Assembly (NCBI RefSeq): GCF_024346955.1
Contig: NZ_AP024884.1
Span: 1,054,001 to 1,118,000 of the forward strand
Source: Vibrio mangrovi
Lineage (GTDB): Bacteria; Pseudomonadota; Gammaproteobacteria; Enterobacterales; Vibrionaceae
DNA: 64,000 nt
Reading direction: 5' to 3'
Part shown: positions 17,117 to 25,443 of the stretch, piece after piece
How positions within the stretch are numbered: the stretch's first letter is position 1
Layout: every line of letters starts with the position of its first letter
Notes under the pieces: model-generated
The model's input: the letters and a program-made list of their open reading frames with translations, nothing else
Database searches by the model: none
What the model was told of the DNA's origin: nothing
Made by a program: the position numbers and the translations under genes

Positions 17117-17289
17117 GTTCTCTTCCATTTTGATGTTGCGCTTTACAATAATGAGGGATTGGTACTCCACCTTGCGGTGCAATCGGCATCCTCAACATTA
17201 CCCTCATCTGTACAGTCTTATTGTGTTGTCGTTGACCATATCAAACAAGAGACCTTAAATTCCACCCTTAGATAATAAGCAGACTACCT

Positions 17290-17334
17290 ATTCAAATCGA
17301 ATTCAATTTTGTTTATGTGTATTCAAAATTTGAA
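17290..17334. promoter_or_regulatory. Candidate LysR operators upstream of tctC
   Basis: ATTCAAATCGAA (17290-17301) and the perfect palindrome TTCAAAATTTGAA (17322-17334) lie about 170-220 bases before tctC. They match the ATTCAAA elements by ligJ, ligC and the shikimate dehydrogenase gene. The lig cluster carries the only LysR gene seen nearby. Confidence 0.5.
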
Positions 17335-17788
17335 CGCGATAAGAAAGGGGGCTGAAGCTAATCAGGTCGTTAAAAATAACATTGAATGATAACGGATGTA
17401 CAAAAATTATTTTTAGTTATACAAAATCAAGGAGTTGATACTAATATTGCTTTCATTATCAAGAGCAGTCCGAGGTGAAAAGTGTGAACTTGGATATAAA
17501 TTAAAGTGAATCATTTATCATATCGGGTGGATGAGCCTGTGGGTTTACCGGGTAGGATCGGTGGATACCGGGACTGATGAAAACGATACTTCGTCTGTCA
17601 GATGTGACCGGCTATTGACCAAAGGTCAGCATGATGATGCCTCCTGACAACATTTTGGCCTATTCAGCCATGATGACCAGTGTCAGATGATAAACGGTTG
17701 TTACTCTGAATCCGATGCTCAGAAACGGCGCCATGTGAAATAGTTATCTTTCTAAAAATTAATTTAACTATTGACGCCATATCCGTTT
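17335..17788. other. Gene-free spacer
   Basis: About 450 bases between the tctC promoter region and the VF530 gene. Neither strand shows a convincing reading frame, repeat or RNA element. Confidence 0.6.
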
Positions 17789-17816
17789 GTTCTGCAAATT
17801 TCCTTATTTGCAGAAC
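17789..17816 (-). terminator. Hairpin overlapping the VF530 gene end
   Basis: An 11-bp perfect stem (GTTCTGCAAAT at 17789-17799 with its complement at 17806-17816) includes the last codons and the stop of the VF530 gene. No T run follows, so the element may protect the 3' end of the message more than terminate it. Confidence 0.5.
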
Positions 17817-18025
17817 GTTTCAATATACAATGCTTCGACCTTCTCTCTTGCCCATTGAGTTCTGCGCAAAAACTTTAATGACGATTTAATCGATGGGTTA
17901 TTGTAGAAACAGTTGATTTGAATTTCTGCATCTAAACCTTCCCAACCATAATGTTCTTGTAAACGCACAAGGATCTTTTCTAACGTCAGACCGTGAAGTG
18001 GGTTATTGGGCTGTTCCTGACTCAT
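17804..18025 (-). CDS. VF530-family DNA-binding protein
   Basis: The 73-residue protein matches the VF530 family (DUF2132): NNPLHGLTLEKILVRLQEHYGWEGL, then INCFYNNPSIKSSLKFLRRTQWAREKVE. The known structure of VF530 from Vibrio fischeri is a small helical fold thought to bind DNA. It stands alone, and its last codons form one arm of a hairpin. The biological role is unknown. Confidence 0.88.
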   Translation of the reverse strand: MSQEQPNNPLHGLTLEKILVRLQEHYGWEGLDAEIQINCFYNNPSIKSSLKFLRRTQWAREKVEALYIETFCK

Positions 18026-18145
18026 TTCCGGAAGTTCCTACAGTACCTGAATTTAAAGACAGAGTTTACCAGAATAAGCCTGGCTATTTGCAGTTTTCGC
18101 CAAGTGAAAGCCCTACATAGAACCCAACCAGCATTCAGGTCTCAG

Positions 18146-18379
18146 TCACTTCAGCCACGAAAGCACGGTTTCAGCCTTTGGCACACCTCCCGAATGGACA
18201 ACCTGTTCATCCATCACCACACCGGGCGTCGACATCACACCATAGAGCATAATGGTTTCTAAGTCGGTGACTTTCTCAACCGTCACATCAACCCCCTGCT
18301 CTTGTGCAAGTTCCTCGATCAGCCGGGCAGTGTTCACGCAATTGGCACAGCCAGAACCCAATACTTTAAATACTTTCAT
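18146..18379 (-). CDS. Small thioredoxin-like redox-active disulfide protein
   Basis: The 77-residue protein begins MKVFKVLGSGCANCVNTARL. The CANC pair (residues 11-14) forms a CxxC active site in a glutaredoxin-like fold, and the TPGVVMDEQVVHSGGVP segment holds the cis-Pro of the family. Such proteins are usually encoded beside YraQ-type permeases, as here (9 bases after the permease stop). Partner and substrate are not known. Confidence 0.9.
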   Translation of the reverse strand: MKVFKVLGSGCANCVNTARLIEELAQEQGVDVTVEKVTDLETIMLYGVMSTPGVVMDEQVVHSGGVPKAETVLSWLK

Positions 18380-18388
18380 CTGCTTCTC

Positions 18389-19438
18389 CTAAAAATTCCA
18401 GTAAGGTAAGTTAAATATCCATCCCATCAGGGTAAATGCTGTCAGTAACAGTACCAGCAGCAGCCCTAATAACCGCCACTGCATCACCTGTTTGAGCATT
18501 ACAAACTCAGGCATACTCGCAGCAACCGTACTCATGCAAAATGCCAGAGTCGTCCCGATGGGTAAGCCGTTTTTCAGTAAACTTTCCATAATGGGAATGA
18601 CTCCCGTCGCGTTAGAGTAGAGCGGAATTCCCATCAGAACCGATGCAGGGACAGTCCACCACTGCCCTGCACCTAGATGTGCCTGAATCCAGCCATCAGG
18701 CACAAAACCGTGTAAACCCGCACCGATACCGACACCAATCAAGACCCATTTCCAGACTCTGCCGACAATTTCCTTCATCTCAGTTTTTGCAAACACATGG
18801 CGTTCCGCCAGTGTCATTCCACTGTCAATGGAATCGTCGGGAAGCGGGTGGGAATGTTGCTCCACATCCGAATTATCTTTTGTATTCGGCTGATTTTTTG
18901 CTTTAGGCTTATTTGCTGCGTTAGACATAGCCTTCGCCACAAATGGCTGTAACCAGCGTTCGGCACCGATACGGTCCAGAAACCAGCCACTGAATACACC
19001 GATCAGCATGCCGATGACGATATACATCACGGTAAATTTCCAGCCCAGTAAACTGAATAAAAGTAAGATAGCGACTTCATTAATCAGTGGTGAAGTGATT
19101 AGAAATGCCATGGTGATTCCCAGAGGAATTCCGGCAGAGGTAAAACCAAGAAAAACAGGAATGCTGGAACAGGAACAAAACGGAGTGATCACACCAAAGA
19201 AGCTGCCGGTGAAGTAGCCGAACAACCGCCTTTTCCCGGCTAAATAATCGCGGACCTTCTCGACATTCAATGCCGCACGGAACAGTGCAATGACATAAAT
19301 CATGACGACCAACAGCACCATGATTTTGCTGGTATCTTCGATAAAAAAATGGACTGCGTCTGCTAACTTTGTCCCGCTTTGCAACGTGAATAACCGGTAT
19401 GTCATCCAGTCGGCAAGATAGGTAAAAACCTCAAACAT
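18389..19438 (-). CDS. YraQ/UPF0718-family permease
   Basis: The 349-residue membrane protein has eight or more hydrophobic segments, a CSCSSIPVFLGFTSAGIPLGITMAFLITSPLINE core (about residues 107-140) and a second half-motif GIPLYSNATGVIPIMESLLKNGLPIGTTLAFCMS (about 268-300). This is the family of putative permeases (DUF318) linked to metal or arsenic export in some bacteria. A His-rich linker with EQHSHPLPDDS near residue 198 lies between the halves. It sits between a SigZ-like gene and a CxxC thioredoxin-like gene. The transported species is unknown. Confidence 0.88.
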   Translation of the reverse strand: MFEVFTYLADWMTYRLFTLQSGTKLADAVHFFIEDTSKIMVLLVVMIYVIALFRAALNVEKVRDYLAGKRRLFGYFTGSFFGVITPFCSCSSIPVFLGFTSAGIPLGITMAFLITSPLINEVAILLLFSLLGWKFTVMYIVIGMLIGVFSGWFLDRIGAERWLQPFVAKAMSNAANKPKAKNQPNTKDNSDVEQHSHPLPDDSIDSGMTLAERHVFAKTEMKEIVGRVWKWVLIGVGIGAGLHGFVPDGWIQAHLGAGQWWTVPASVLMGIPLYSNATGVIPIMESLLKNGLPIGTTLAFCMSTVAASMPEFVMLKQVMQWRLLGLLLVLLLTAFTLMGWIFNLPYWNF

Positions 19439-19471
19439 CTGTGCGCCTCATTGTTTTCGTAACAACGAATC

Positions 19472-19521
19472 GTTCTTGTGATAACACTTGTCCTTGTGAT
19501 AACAATCGTTCTTACGACAAT
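19472..19521. repeat. Three direct repeats with an 18-base period before the permease
   Basis: GTTCTTGTGATAACA (19472-19486), GTCCTTGTGATAACA (19490-19504) and GTTCTTACGACAAT (19508-19521) lie 34-83 bases before the permease start. The spacing suits repeated binding of a protein on one helix face. Confidence 0.7.
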
Positions 19522-19675
19522 TAATAGTCTTCATGACGGTTTATGTACGCCATGCATCCTGTGTTTATCAGTAAGACGAACCAAGGGCGCGAAGGATGCA
19601 GTTTTTTTCAATGAGGTGGCGGATATTTTTCAGAGAGTCGTCAAACGTACGGATTTGCTCCTCACAACAACAGTG

Positions 19676-20248
19676 TTAGTGATTATTCTCGTCATCCGCG
19701 TAGAAGCAGCAGACACGCTGCTGAGAGTCGAACCGGATATGGCACTGCTTTTGTAATACGGCTTTGAGCTTTCTGCGGGCTCGCTGTATCCGGGATTTGG
19801 TTGCCACCAGCGTCAGCCCGTTATCGGCAGCAAATGCTTGTTGAGTCTGTCCTCTCAAATCGCACTGCCGGATCACTTCTCTGTCCGGCGGACTTAATTT
19901 TTCCAGTGCTTTCGGCAGGCACTGCGCCAGACTGTCAACGGCAGGTTGTTCCTCATGTACGGAAGCGATTTCATTCTCATCCGCAGAAGAAACCAGCAAC
20001 TTTCCGGATTTTCTCTTTTCATCCATTAGCAGATTATGGGCAACCCGGTACAACCAGGCGCGCTGGTTATGGATATCACAAAACTTTTTTTCCTGTTGTA
20101 AGGCGCGCAGAAACGTATCCTGAAGCAGGTCAAAGCTCAGATCGGCGTCCCCGCTCTGCTTCAGGAGCCAGTAATAAATATCGGATTCGGAGAGATGCCA
20201 TGTTTCAATCAAACACGGCACTGCTGAAGATTTACTAGGATTGGGCAT
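19676..20248 (-). CDS. sigZ: SigZ-like ECF sigma factor
   Basis: The 190-residue protein has region 2 (ADLSFDLLQDTFLRALQQ, NQRAWLYRVAHNLLMDEKRK, residues about 34-80) and region 4 (LEKLSPPDREVIRQCDLRGQTQQAFAADNGLTLVATKSRIQRARRKLKAVL, residues about 115-165). It ends with a Cys-bearing tail (CHIRFDSQQRVCCF) typical of SigZ. It is followed on the same strand by the permease and thioredoxin-like genes, which it may control. The frame stays open for 34 codons past the TAA and starts with HCCCEEQ, so the tail may have been cut short by a mutation. Confidence 0.88.
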   Translation of the reverse strand: MPNPSKSSAVPCLIETWHLSESDIYYWLLKQSGDADLSFDLLQDTFLRALQQEKKFCDIHNQRAWLYRVAHNLLMDEKRKSGKLLVSSADENEIASVHEEQPAVDSLAQCLPKALEKLSPPDREVIRQCDLRGQTQQAFAADNGLTLVATKSRIQRARRKLKAVLQKQCHIRFDSQQRVCCFYADDENNH

Positions 20249-20340
20249 CGTATTTATATCTTATGTAATCAGTTCATCATTCTGGGCTATATTCACTAAG
20301 ATAGCCGCTGAAGCAACAGCTGACTACCCGAACCATACGA

Positions 20341-21573
20341 TTATCGGGCCTGATAAAACTCTTTTTTAATCAATTTCTTCATTTTGCTGTAAGAGGCTTT
20401 CTCATGCAGTAACTTTAATATTCTGTGCATGACGGGAAACGCATGGCTTAGATGAATAAAGTAACCATCACAGAAATAGTTCTTATTGGGTTTACCATCG
20501 CTGGAAATCAGGAAACGATGCTTTGGACAGCCGCCATTACAGACCGGTTTAACGATACAGTTCCGGCAGTCTGAACTAAGGTTGGTCAGCTTCTGCTGCC
20601 CAAATTCAATATTCTGTGGCAGGTTGACTAAATCCAGCATCTCCTGTTCATTGATATTGCCCAGTTTATGCTCGGGATAGACAAAATGATCGCAGGAATA
20701 GACATCGCCATTAGATTCGATCACCAGATTCCGCCCACAGGTTTCATTGATAACACAACCACTAGCCTGCCCGGTCAATTTGGTCAGAGTCTGCTCAAAA
20801 TTCATCACAAAGACGGAGCCAATATCATTCTGTATCCAGTGGTCAAATATAGTATTTAAAAACCGGCCGTATTCTTTTGCCGGAGCTGACCATTCGGTCA
20901 CTTCACTCTGACCGGAAAAATCAGGCTGAATCAGTGTCAGGCCATTCTCATCGGGCTGATTTGCGCGACGCTCAACCAGTGGAATAAACTGCATATAGCG
21001 GCTGCCGATTCTTTTCAGGAAGTTATAAACATCCATCGGCCTTTTAACGTTTTCGGCATTGACTACCGTGAGCGTATTAAATTCCACTTTATGTTTTTTG
21101 AGTGCATCCAGTCCTTTCATCACATCGTCAAAAGTGCTTTTCCCGGCCCGGGTATGGCGGTGCGCATCATTACTGATACGGTCACCGTCAATGGAAAGAC
21201 CAACCAGAAAGTTGTGCTCTTTCAGAAAAGCAGCCCATTCGTCATTAATATTGATGCCATTGGTCTGCAAATAATTATTAATTTGCTTGTTGCCTTTATA
21301 CTGGTTCTGCAATGCAATCGCTTTGCGGTAGAAATCAATCCCCAGCATTGTAGGTTCTCCACCCTGCCACACGATATCAACCACATCCGAACGCTGAGAC
21401 TGAATATTCTGGCGGATATAGTTTTCGAGGGTTTCATCATCCATTTTCCAATGGCTTTTTCGTTCTGGATACAGATGTTCTTTCTCCAGATAGAAGCAGT
21501 AAGAACAGTCTATATTACATACGGATCCGGACGGTTTTGCCATCAACTGGAAGTTTTCTACTCGCTGGTTCAT
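20341..21573 (-). CDS. Anaerobic sulfatase-maturating enzyme (radical SAM, SPASM)
   Basis: The 410-residue protein has the radical SAM cluster motif CNIDCSYC (Cys19, 23 and 26), followed by FYLEKEHLYP, a hallmark of anSME. The C-terminal SPASM region binds two further clusters through CVINETCGRNLVIE, DVYSCDHF, CRNCIVKPVCNGGCPKHR and FCDG. It oxidises a Cys in the nascent sulfatase to formylglycine without O2. The target is surely the sulfatase just upstream (Cys117 in CAPTR). It follows that gene on the same strand but beyond a terminator-like hairpin. Start follows AGGAG. Confidence 0.93.
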   Translation of the reverse strand: MNQRVENFQLMAKPSGSVCNIDCSYCFYLEKEHLYPERKSHWKMDDETLENYIRQNIQSQRSDVVDIVWQGGEPTMLGIDFYRKAIALQNQYKGNKQINNYLQTNGININDEWAAFLKEHNFLVGLSIDGDRISNDAHRHTRAGKSTFDDVMKGLDALKKHKVEFNTLTVVNAENVKRPMDVYNFLKRIGSRYMQFIPLVERRANQPDENGLTLIQPDFSGQSEVTEWSAPAKEYGRFLNTIFDHWIQNDIGSVFVMNFEQTLTKLTGQASGCVINETCGRNLVIESNGDVYSCDHFVYPEHKLGNINEQEMLDLVNLPQNIEFGQQKLTNLSSDCRNCIVKPVCNGGCPKHRFLISSDGKPNKNYFCDGYFIHLSHAFPVMHRILKLLHEKASYSKMKKLIKKEFYQAR

Positions 21574-21695
21574 CTACTGCTCTCCTGATTGCGACACATT
21601 GGATTTTATATTTTTTATATTCTGAGTTTTGGTATTTTCTGATGCAGACACGGTTAGACATCATCCGGATGAGTTCTGCACCAGACTCCCGAAGA

Positions 21696-21738
21696 ATTAA
21701 AAACGCAGGTTACTGAAACAAATTTCCCAGTAACCTGC
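21696..21738 (-). terminator. Terminator-like hairpin between sulfatase and maturase genes
   Basis: GCAGGTTACTG (21705-21715) pairs with CAGTAACCTGC (21728-21738). On the reverse strand a GTTTTTAATT tract follows. It would lower maturase expression relative to the sulfatase, as suits a catalyst. Confidence 0.75.
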
Positions 21739-21771
21739 CTTTATGAACATCACAACATCATGTGTGATTGT

Positions 21772-23628
21772 TTAATCGGGAAATGCATCTTCCATGTGGT
21801 TGAAGTGGTACAGAAGATCCCACGGCTTAATATATGCCGGATCACTATACTTTTTCGCTTCTTCCCACCATAGCTTTTTCATCTCAGCCAGTTTCTTCGG
21901 ATACTTGTCAGCAACATTGGTTGACTCGGAGAAATCAGCCTGAGTATCGAACAGTTCCCACTGATCATCAGCAAAATCGGTTCCGATTTTATGCATTGCA
22001 ACTGCTTTCCACTTACCTTGTGTAATCGCTCGCTGACCACGCAATTCAAAGTACTGAACATTACGGGTTTTGGCATGCTTGTTGGTAAATGTCGGCAGAA
22101 TAGATTTACCGGCAACCGGGATCTGTTTAACGCCATCGACAGATTTTGCAAACTTCGTTCCTGCGGCTTCCAGCATGGTTGGCGCTAAATCCACCAACTG
22201 TACATATTGATGACGAATTGCACCTTCATCTTTAATATGACCAGGCCAGGATACGATCAACGGTGTTCTCACTCCACCGGCGAAAGGCCATAGTTTATAA
22301 CGGCGGAATGGTGTTGCTCCGGCCCATGCCCATGGACGCTGATACAGCATATAAGTTTCCGGACCACCGGCTTTATCCAGATTGGCATCCATTTCAGCAA
22401 CGGTGGTTTTATCCATATAAGCATGGTAGAAACCGCCTTTCTGGGAACCTTCAGAAGCCGCACCGTTATCTGTTGCGAACACAATCAGCGTATTGTCATA
22501 CTGACCGGTTTCTTTCAGGTGTTTCACCAGACGACCAATCTGCTCATCCGTATGAGTCAGGAATCCGGCGTAAGTTTCCATAAAGCGAGCAAACACCCGT
22601 TTATGCTGGTCATCTAAAGAATCCCAGGCCAAATCGCCTTTCTCACGCGCAGGCAGTTTAGTATCAGCCGGGATAATACCCATTTTTTTCTGACGTTCGA
22701 AACGCTGCTGGCGTAGTTTGTCCCAACCCATATCGTACTTGCCTTTATAAGCTTCGATATAGGATTTAGGCACATGGAGCGGCGCATGCGCAGCACCCAT
22801 CGCAAAATATAAGAACTTAGGCTGAGGATCATTTTGATCCATTAAATGAATCGCATGGTCCGTCAAATCAACAGACAGGTGATAGCCCGGCATTTGTGGT
22901 GTCGGAATTTCCTTGTTGTTTTCAATCAAGTCCGGATGCCACTGATCGGTATGACCACTAATAAAGCCATAGTAGTAGTCAAAACCTTTTTTCAACGGCC
23001 AGAACTGATGGTTCCGTTCTTCATTTCCTTTGCTGTATTCAGGAGCCAGATGCCATTTACCCAAAGCAAATGTCTCATAACCGGCAGCACGGAAGGCTTC
23101 AGCTACGGTTTGCGCATTGGTTGGCAGCTCACCGCTGTTTGCCGGCCCGGATCCCAGAGGAACACTGGCATCAGGTCCTGGTGCTTCTTTGATTCCCGGC
23201 ATATGTTTCGGTGGCAAATCTTCCATATGCACAGTCTGAGCATTCCGTCCCGTAATCAGCGAAGCCCGGGTCGGAGCACAGATAGCGTTGGTATCAAAGC
23301 GGTTATAACGCAGACCAGAAGCCGCCAGCGCATCGATATTCGGCGTTTTAACTTCCGAACCAAACGCTCCCAAATCGGAGAAACCAATATCATCAAGCAG
23401 AATCATGATGACATTCGGCTGCTGTGAATTATGGGTCTGTGCCTGTGCCGCATCGACAAAACCGGACACAGATAAAGCAGAAGTCACAGCGGCGATCGAA
23501 AATACGTTGAGAAGGTGTTTTTTGGCAACAGCGTTGATTCCCGCAGTCGTCTCAGACTTTCCGTCCTGATGACTGGAGCGGTTTCCCAAAGCGCCGGATA
23601 CCCGTTTCCTTAGTTTGCTTAATTGCAT
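21772..23628 (-). CDS. Secreted Cys-type sulfatase
   Basis: The 618-residue sulfatase (alkaline phosphatase superfamily) shows NVIMILLDDIGFSDLG (metal-binding Asp79/Asp80) and CAPTRASLITGR, where Cys117 is the residue turned to formylglycine. LGKWHLAPE (Lys and His), FATDNGAASEG (Asp-Asn) and PFRRYKLWPFAGGVRTPLIVSWPG complete the active site. The first 63 residues carry a long charged region, then a hydrophobic stretch (NVFSIAAVTSALSVSGFVDA) and an AQA cleavage site, so it is exported. It probably desulfates aryl or polysaccharide sulfates. It lies 68 bases after the porin gene, behind the antiterminator leader. Confidence 0.93.
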   Translation of the reverse strand: MQLSKLRKRVSGALGNRSSHQDGKSETTAGINAVAKKHLLNVFSIAAVTSALSVSGFVDAAQAQTHNSQQPNVIMILLDDIGFSDLGAFGSEVKTPNIDALAASGLRYNRFDTNAICAPTRASLITGRNAQTVHMEDLPPKHMPGIKEAPGPDASVPLGSGPANSGELPTNAQTVAEAFRAAGYETFALGKWHLAPEYSKGNEERNHQFWPLKKGFDYYYGFISGHTDQWHPDLIENNKEIPTPQMPGYHLSVDLTDHAIHLMDQNDPQPKFLYFAMGAAHAPLHVPKSYIEAYKGKYDMGWDKLRQQRFERQKKMGIIPADTKLPAREKGDLAWDSLDDQHKRVFARFMETYAGFLTHTDEQIGRLVKHLKETGQYDNTLIVFATDNGAASEGSQKGGFYHAYMDKTTVAEMDANLDKAGGPETYMLYQRPWAWAGATPFRRYKLWPFAGGVRTPLIVSWPGHIKDEGAIRHQYVQLVDLAPTMLEAAGTKFAKSVDGVKQIPVAGKSILPTFTNKHAKTRNVQYFELRGQRAITQGKWKAVAMHKIGTDFADDQWELFDTQADFSESTNVADKYPKKLAEMKKLWWEEAKKYSDPAYIKPWDLLYHFNHMEDAFPD

Positions 23629-23696
23629 AATTTATCCTTTACATCACGTTCTATATTAACTAACCCAAAGAGTGGATTCAGTGAGCCGGAAGCAAC

Positions 23697-24854
23697 TTAG
23701 AAATCGAACTGGAATTCCAGTTTTGTCACATCCTGACCACTCGAATTCATCACATGCGCAACCCACACTCTCATGTACGGTTTGATGAAGTATTGTAATT
23801 CCGGAGCCAGCGTTGAACCGAATTCATCTTGTGAAACGGTCACAATAGGCGAGAAACCGACGAAATTATCCGGGAACATCTGATAAGTTGCTGTGGCCGA
23901 CCACCCCAAACCTTCAGTCGCAAAGCCAGCTTCTTCAATATCTGCCGCAGATTCACCTGCTGCTTTTTTAGAATAGGCCATATTGGCTGCGATTTTATGT
24001 TTCATTCCAAACTGTTTATAACCTTCTACAGAATAGGTATACAAACTTTCAGAATGTCTGTTGCGTCCGGTATCGGATTCAATATTACTGCTCGTATCTA
24101 CGTTACCGATAATATAAGTACCATCTCCGTTTTCTAACATCGGTTGCCCGTTATGAACAGAGAAATAAACACCGTATGAATCTGGCATATAAGCATAAAT
24201 ATCCGCAGTCTGATAACCTAAATCCATGCCAACAATATCGGATTCGGTATCGTAACTGGCATTAATAAATATATTATTATCCAGTTGGTGTTTATAAATA
24301 ATCTTGTTGGAATTTTTCGCACCGGCGTCGCCCTGAGTATCATAAAGTCCCTGAACACCAATATCTGTGACAAAGATTCCCCAGGTTGCCGTATGCTTCG
24401 CCAGCATCAGCGCACCAAAACGATCTGATTCAAAACCGGTTCTGAACTGTTCCCATTTGACCGTATCTTCCAGCGCACCATTGAATTCGTTGGTTGTCTG
24501 ACCGTCGGTTTTTCTGTAATTTTCCTGAACTTTCAGCCAGAAATCACCGATAAAACCGATATCATCCGTGAGCATCGTTTTGCCACGTAATCTGAGGTTT
24601 CCTTGTAGGTAACCATTGTCCCGGTCAAGTTTGCCCTGCTCTTCATATGAGTGCTGCATGTTTCCTTTCAGTCTCACAGTGGCATACCAGCGCGAGCCAT
24701 TTTCCACATCGGAAATTTTAGAAATTTCACTGCCTTTGTTTGCAGAGAGGTAGTTTTCAACAACGTCGGAGTCCCAATTGGTCGTCGGACTTTTTGCGTA
24801 TGCTCCGGAAGTTAATAATAGGGATACAAGTACAACCAGTTTCTTCTTGTCCAT
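23697..24854 (-). CDS. Outer membrane porin-like beta-barrel
   Basis: The 385-residue protein has a signal peptide (MDKKKLVVLVSLLLTSGAYA), alternating beta strands (RWYATVRLKGNMQHS, GYLQGNLRLRGKTML, FIGDFWLKVQENYR) and an aromatic C-terminus (LEFQFDF, ending in Phe), as in trimeric Gram-negative porins. It has no close match to OmpF in the constriction loop that can be judged by eye. It heads the porin-sulfatase operon and probably admits the sulfated substrate or its product. Start follows AAGGA. The leader carries two BglG-type RAT elements, a setting known for carbohydrate-specific porins such as BglH. Confidence 0.85.
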   Translation of the reverse strand: MDKKKLVVLVSLLLTSGAYAKSPTTNWDSDVVENYLSANKGSEISKISDVENGSRWYATVRLKGNMQHSYEEQGKLDRDNGYLQGNLRLRGKTMLTDDIGFIGDFWLKVQENYRKTDGQTTNEFNGALEDTVKWEQFRTGFESDRFGALMLAKHTATWGIFVTDIGVQGLYDTQGDAGAKNSNKIIYKHQLDNNIFINASYDTESDIVGMDLGYQTADIYAYMPDSYGVYFSVHNGQPMLENGDGTYIIGNVDTSSNIESDTGRNRHSESLYTYSVEGYKQFGMKHKIAANMAYSKKAAGESAADIEEAGFATEGLGWSATATYQMFPDNFVGFSPIVTVSQDEFGSTLAPELQYFIKPYMRVWVAHVMNSSGQDVTKLEFQFDF

Positions 24855-24992
24855 CGTCTTTTCCTTATAGATATACTATTTCAGATCGGTAAACCACACT
24901 GCCATATGATTTATCTTTCACTTCACACTGCTATTGATAAAAATAAAAACTACGTTAATTCAGTCTAGGATAATTTCTTGCATTTCAGGTAC

Positions 24993-25039
24993 AAAAAAAC
25001 CCGGGACATCCAGTTTAAAATAATCTGGACACTCCCGGG
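24993..25039 (-). terminator. Intrinsic terminator B of the porin leader
   Basis: On the reverse strand CCCGGGA (25039-25033) pairs with TCCCGGG (25006-25000), with a further inner TCCAG/CTGGA pairing, followed by seven T (24999-24993). Its first stem bases overlap RAT B. Confidence 0.92.
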
Positions 25040-25065
25040 TTTTGCCCTGCATGTGGTAACAATCC
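25038..25065 (-). promoter_or_regulatory. RAT B, BglG-family antiterminator-binding RNA
   Basis: The 28-base element reads GGATTGTTACC, a short loop, then GGGCAAAACC on the reverse strand. It matches the bgl-type ribonucleic antiterminator and overlaps the 5' arm of terminator B by two bases, so binding of a BglG-type protein would block the terminator. The loop is one base shorter than in RAT A. Confidence 0.88.
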
Positions 25066-25087
25066 CGACGAAATAAATTTTATATAT

Positions 25088-25141
25088 AAAAAAACCTGAC
25101 TGTTTTAATGGCATAATAATGCACTAATAAAACATGTCAGG
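25088..25141 (-). terminator. Intrinsic terminator A of the porin leader
   Basis: On the reverse strand CCTGAC (25141-25136) pairs with GTCAGG (25100-25095), extended inside by TGTTTTA/TAAAACA, followed by seven T (25094-25088). It overlaps RAT A by two bases. Confidence 0.92.
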
Positions 25142-25168
25142 TCTTGCCCGCAAAAGCGGTAACAATCC
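25140..25168 (-). promoter_or_regulatory. RAT A, BglG-family antiterminator-binding RNA
   Basis: The 29-base element reads GGATTGTTACCGC, TTTT, then GCGGGCAAGACC on the reverse strand. It has the length and conserved ends of the E. coli bgl RAT. It is upstream of RAT B, so transcripts meet two switches in series before the porin gene. No BglG-type gene lies in the window. Confidence 0.9.
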
Positions 25169-25231
25169 AATATCTGTTACTGTTGAGACTAACTCTTGTC
25201 CTATTTATGTTCAATTAACTAAATTATCAAC

Positions 25232-25247
25232 TGTGACGCACCTCAGT
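25232..25247. promoter_or_regulatory. Weak CRP-like site
   Basis: TGTGA (25232-25236), six bases, then TCAGT (25243-25247) approximates TGTGA-N6-TCACA. Its place between the antiterminator leader and the divergent effector gene would suit catabolite control. The rest of 25169-25443 shows no gene. Confidence 0.3.
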
Positions 25248-25443
25248 TATTTATCGCATAAACCCTGAAAAATACCGATTCAAATCACATTCTGTAATCG
25301 ATTGCGACTTTCATTATATTACCAGACATTGGAGCGGGAACTCAAAACCCATATCGGCCACTCACCACCTGCCATAAAGTGACAAATGCAGATATGCCAG
25401 TCACTTATCCGTAATAAACGTCTAATCGTCAGAGAGAAATACA

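Noticed and set aside
17335..17788. A small gene or IS scrap before the VF530 gene
   Set aside because: No frame longer than a few dozen codons with a start and ribosome site, and no terminal repeats.
19573..19675. Programmed read-through at the sigma factor stop
   Set aside because: The open run of 34 codons could occur by chance and there is no recoding signal, so it is reported only as a possible truncation.
21091..21588. Forward-strand frame of 165 codons
   Set aside because: Antisense to the radical SAM maturase; no recognisable domain.
22846..23427. Forward-strand frame of 193 codons
   Set aside because: Lies antisense to the sulfatase gene, whose motifs are complete; composition is that of a reverse-frame shadow.
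25088..25168. attC site or other riboswitch in the porin leader
   Set aside because: Each stem carries a T run and a 28-29 base RAT match in the right place, which explains the structure fully.
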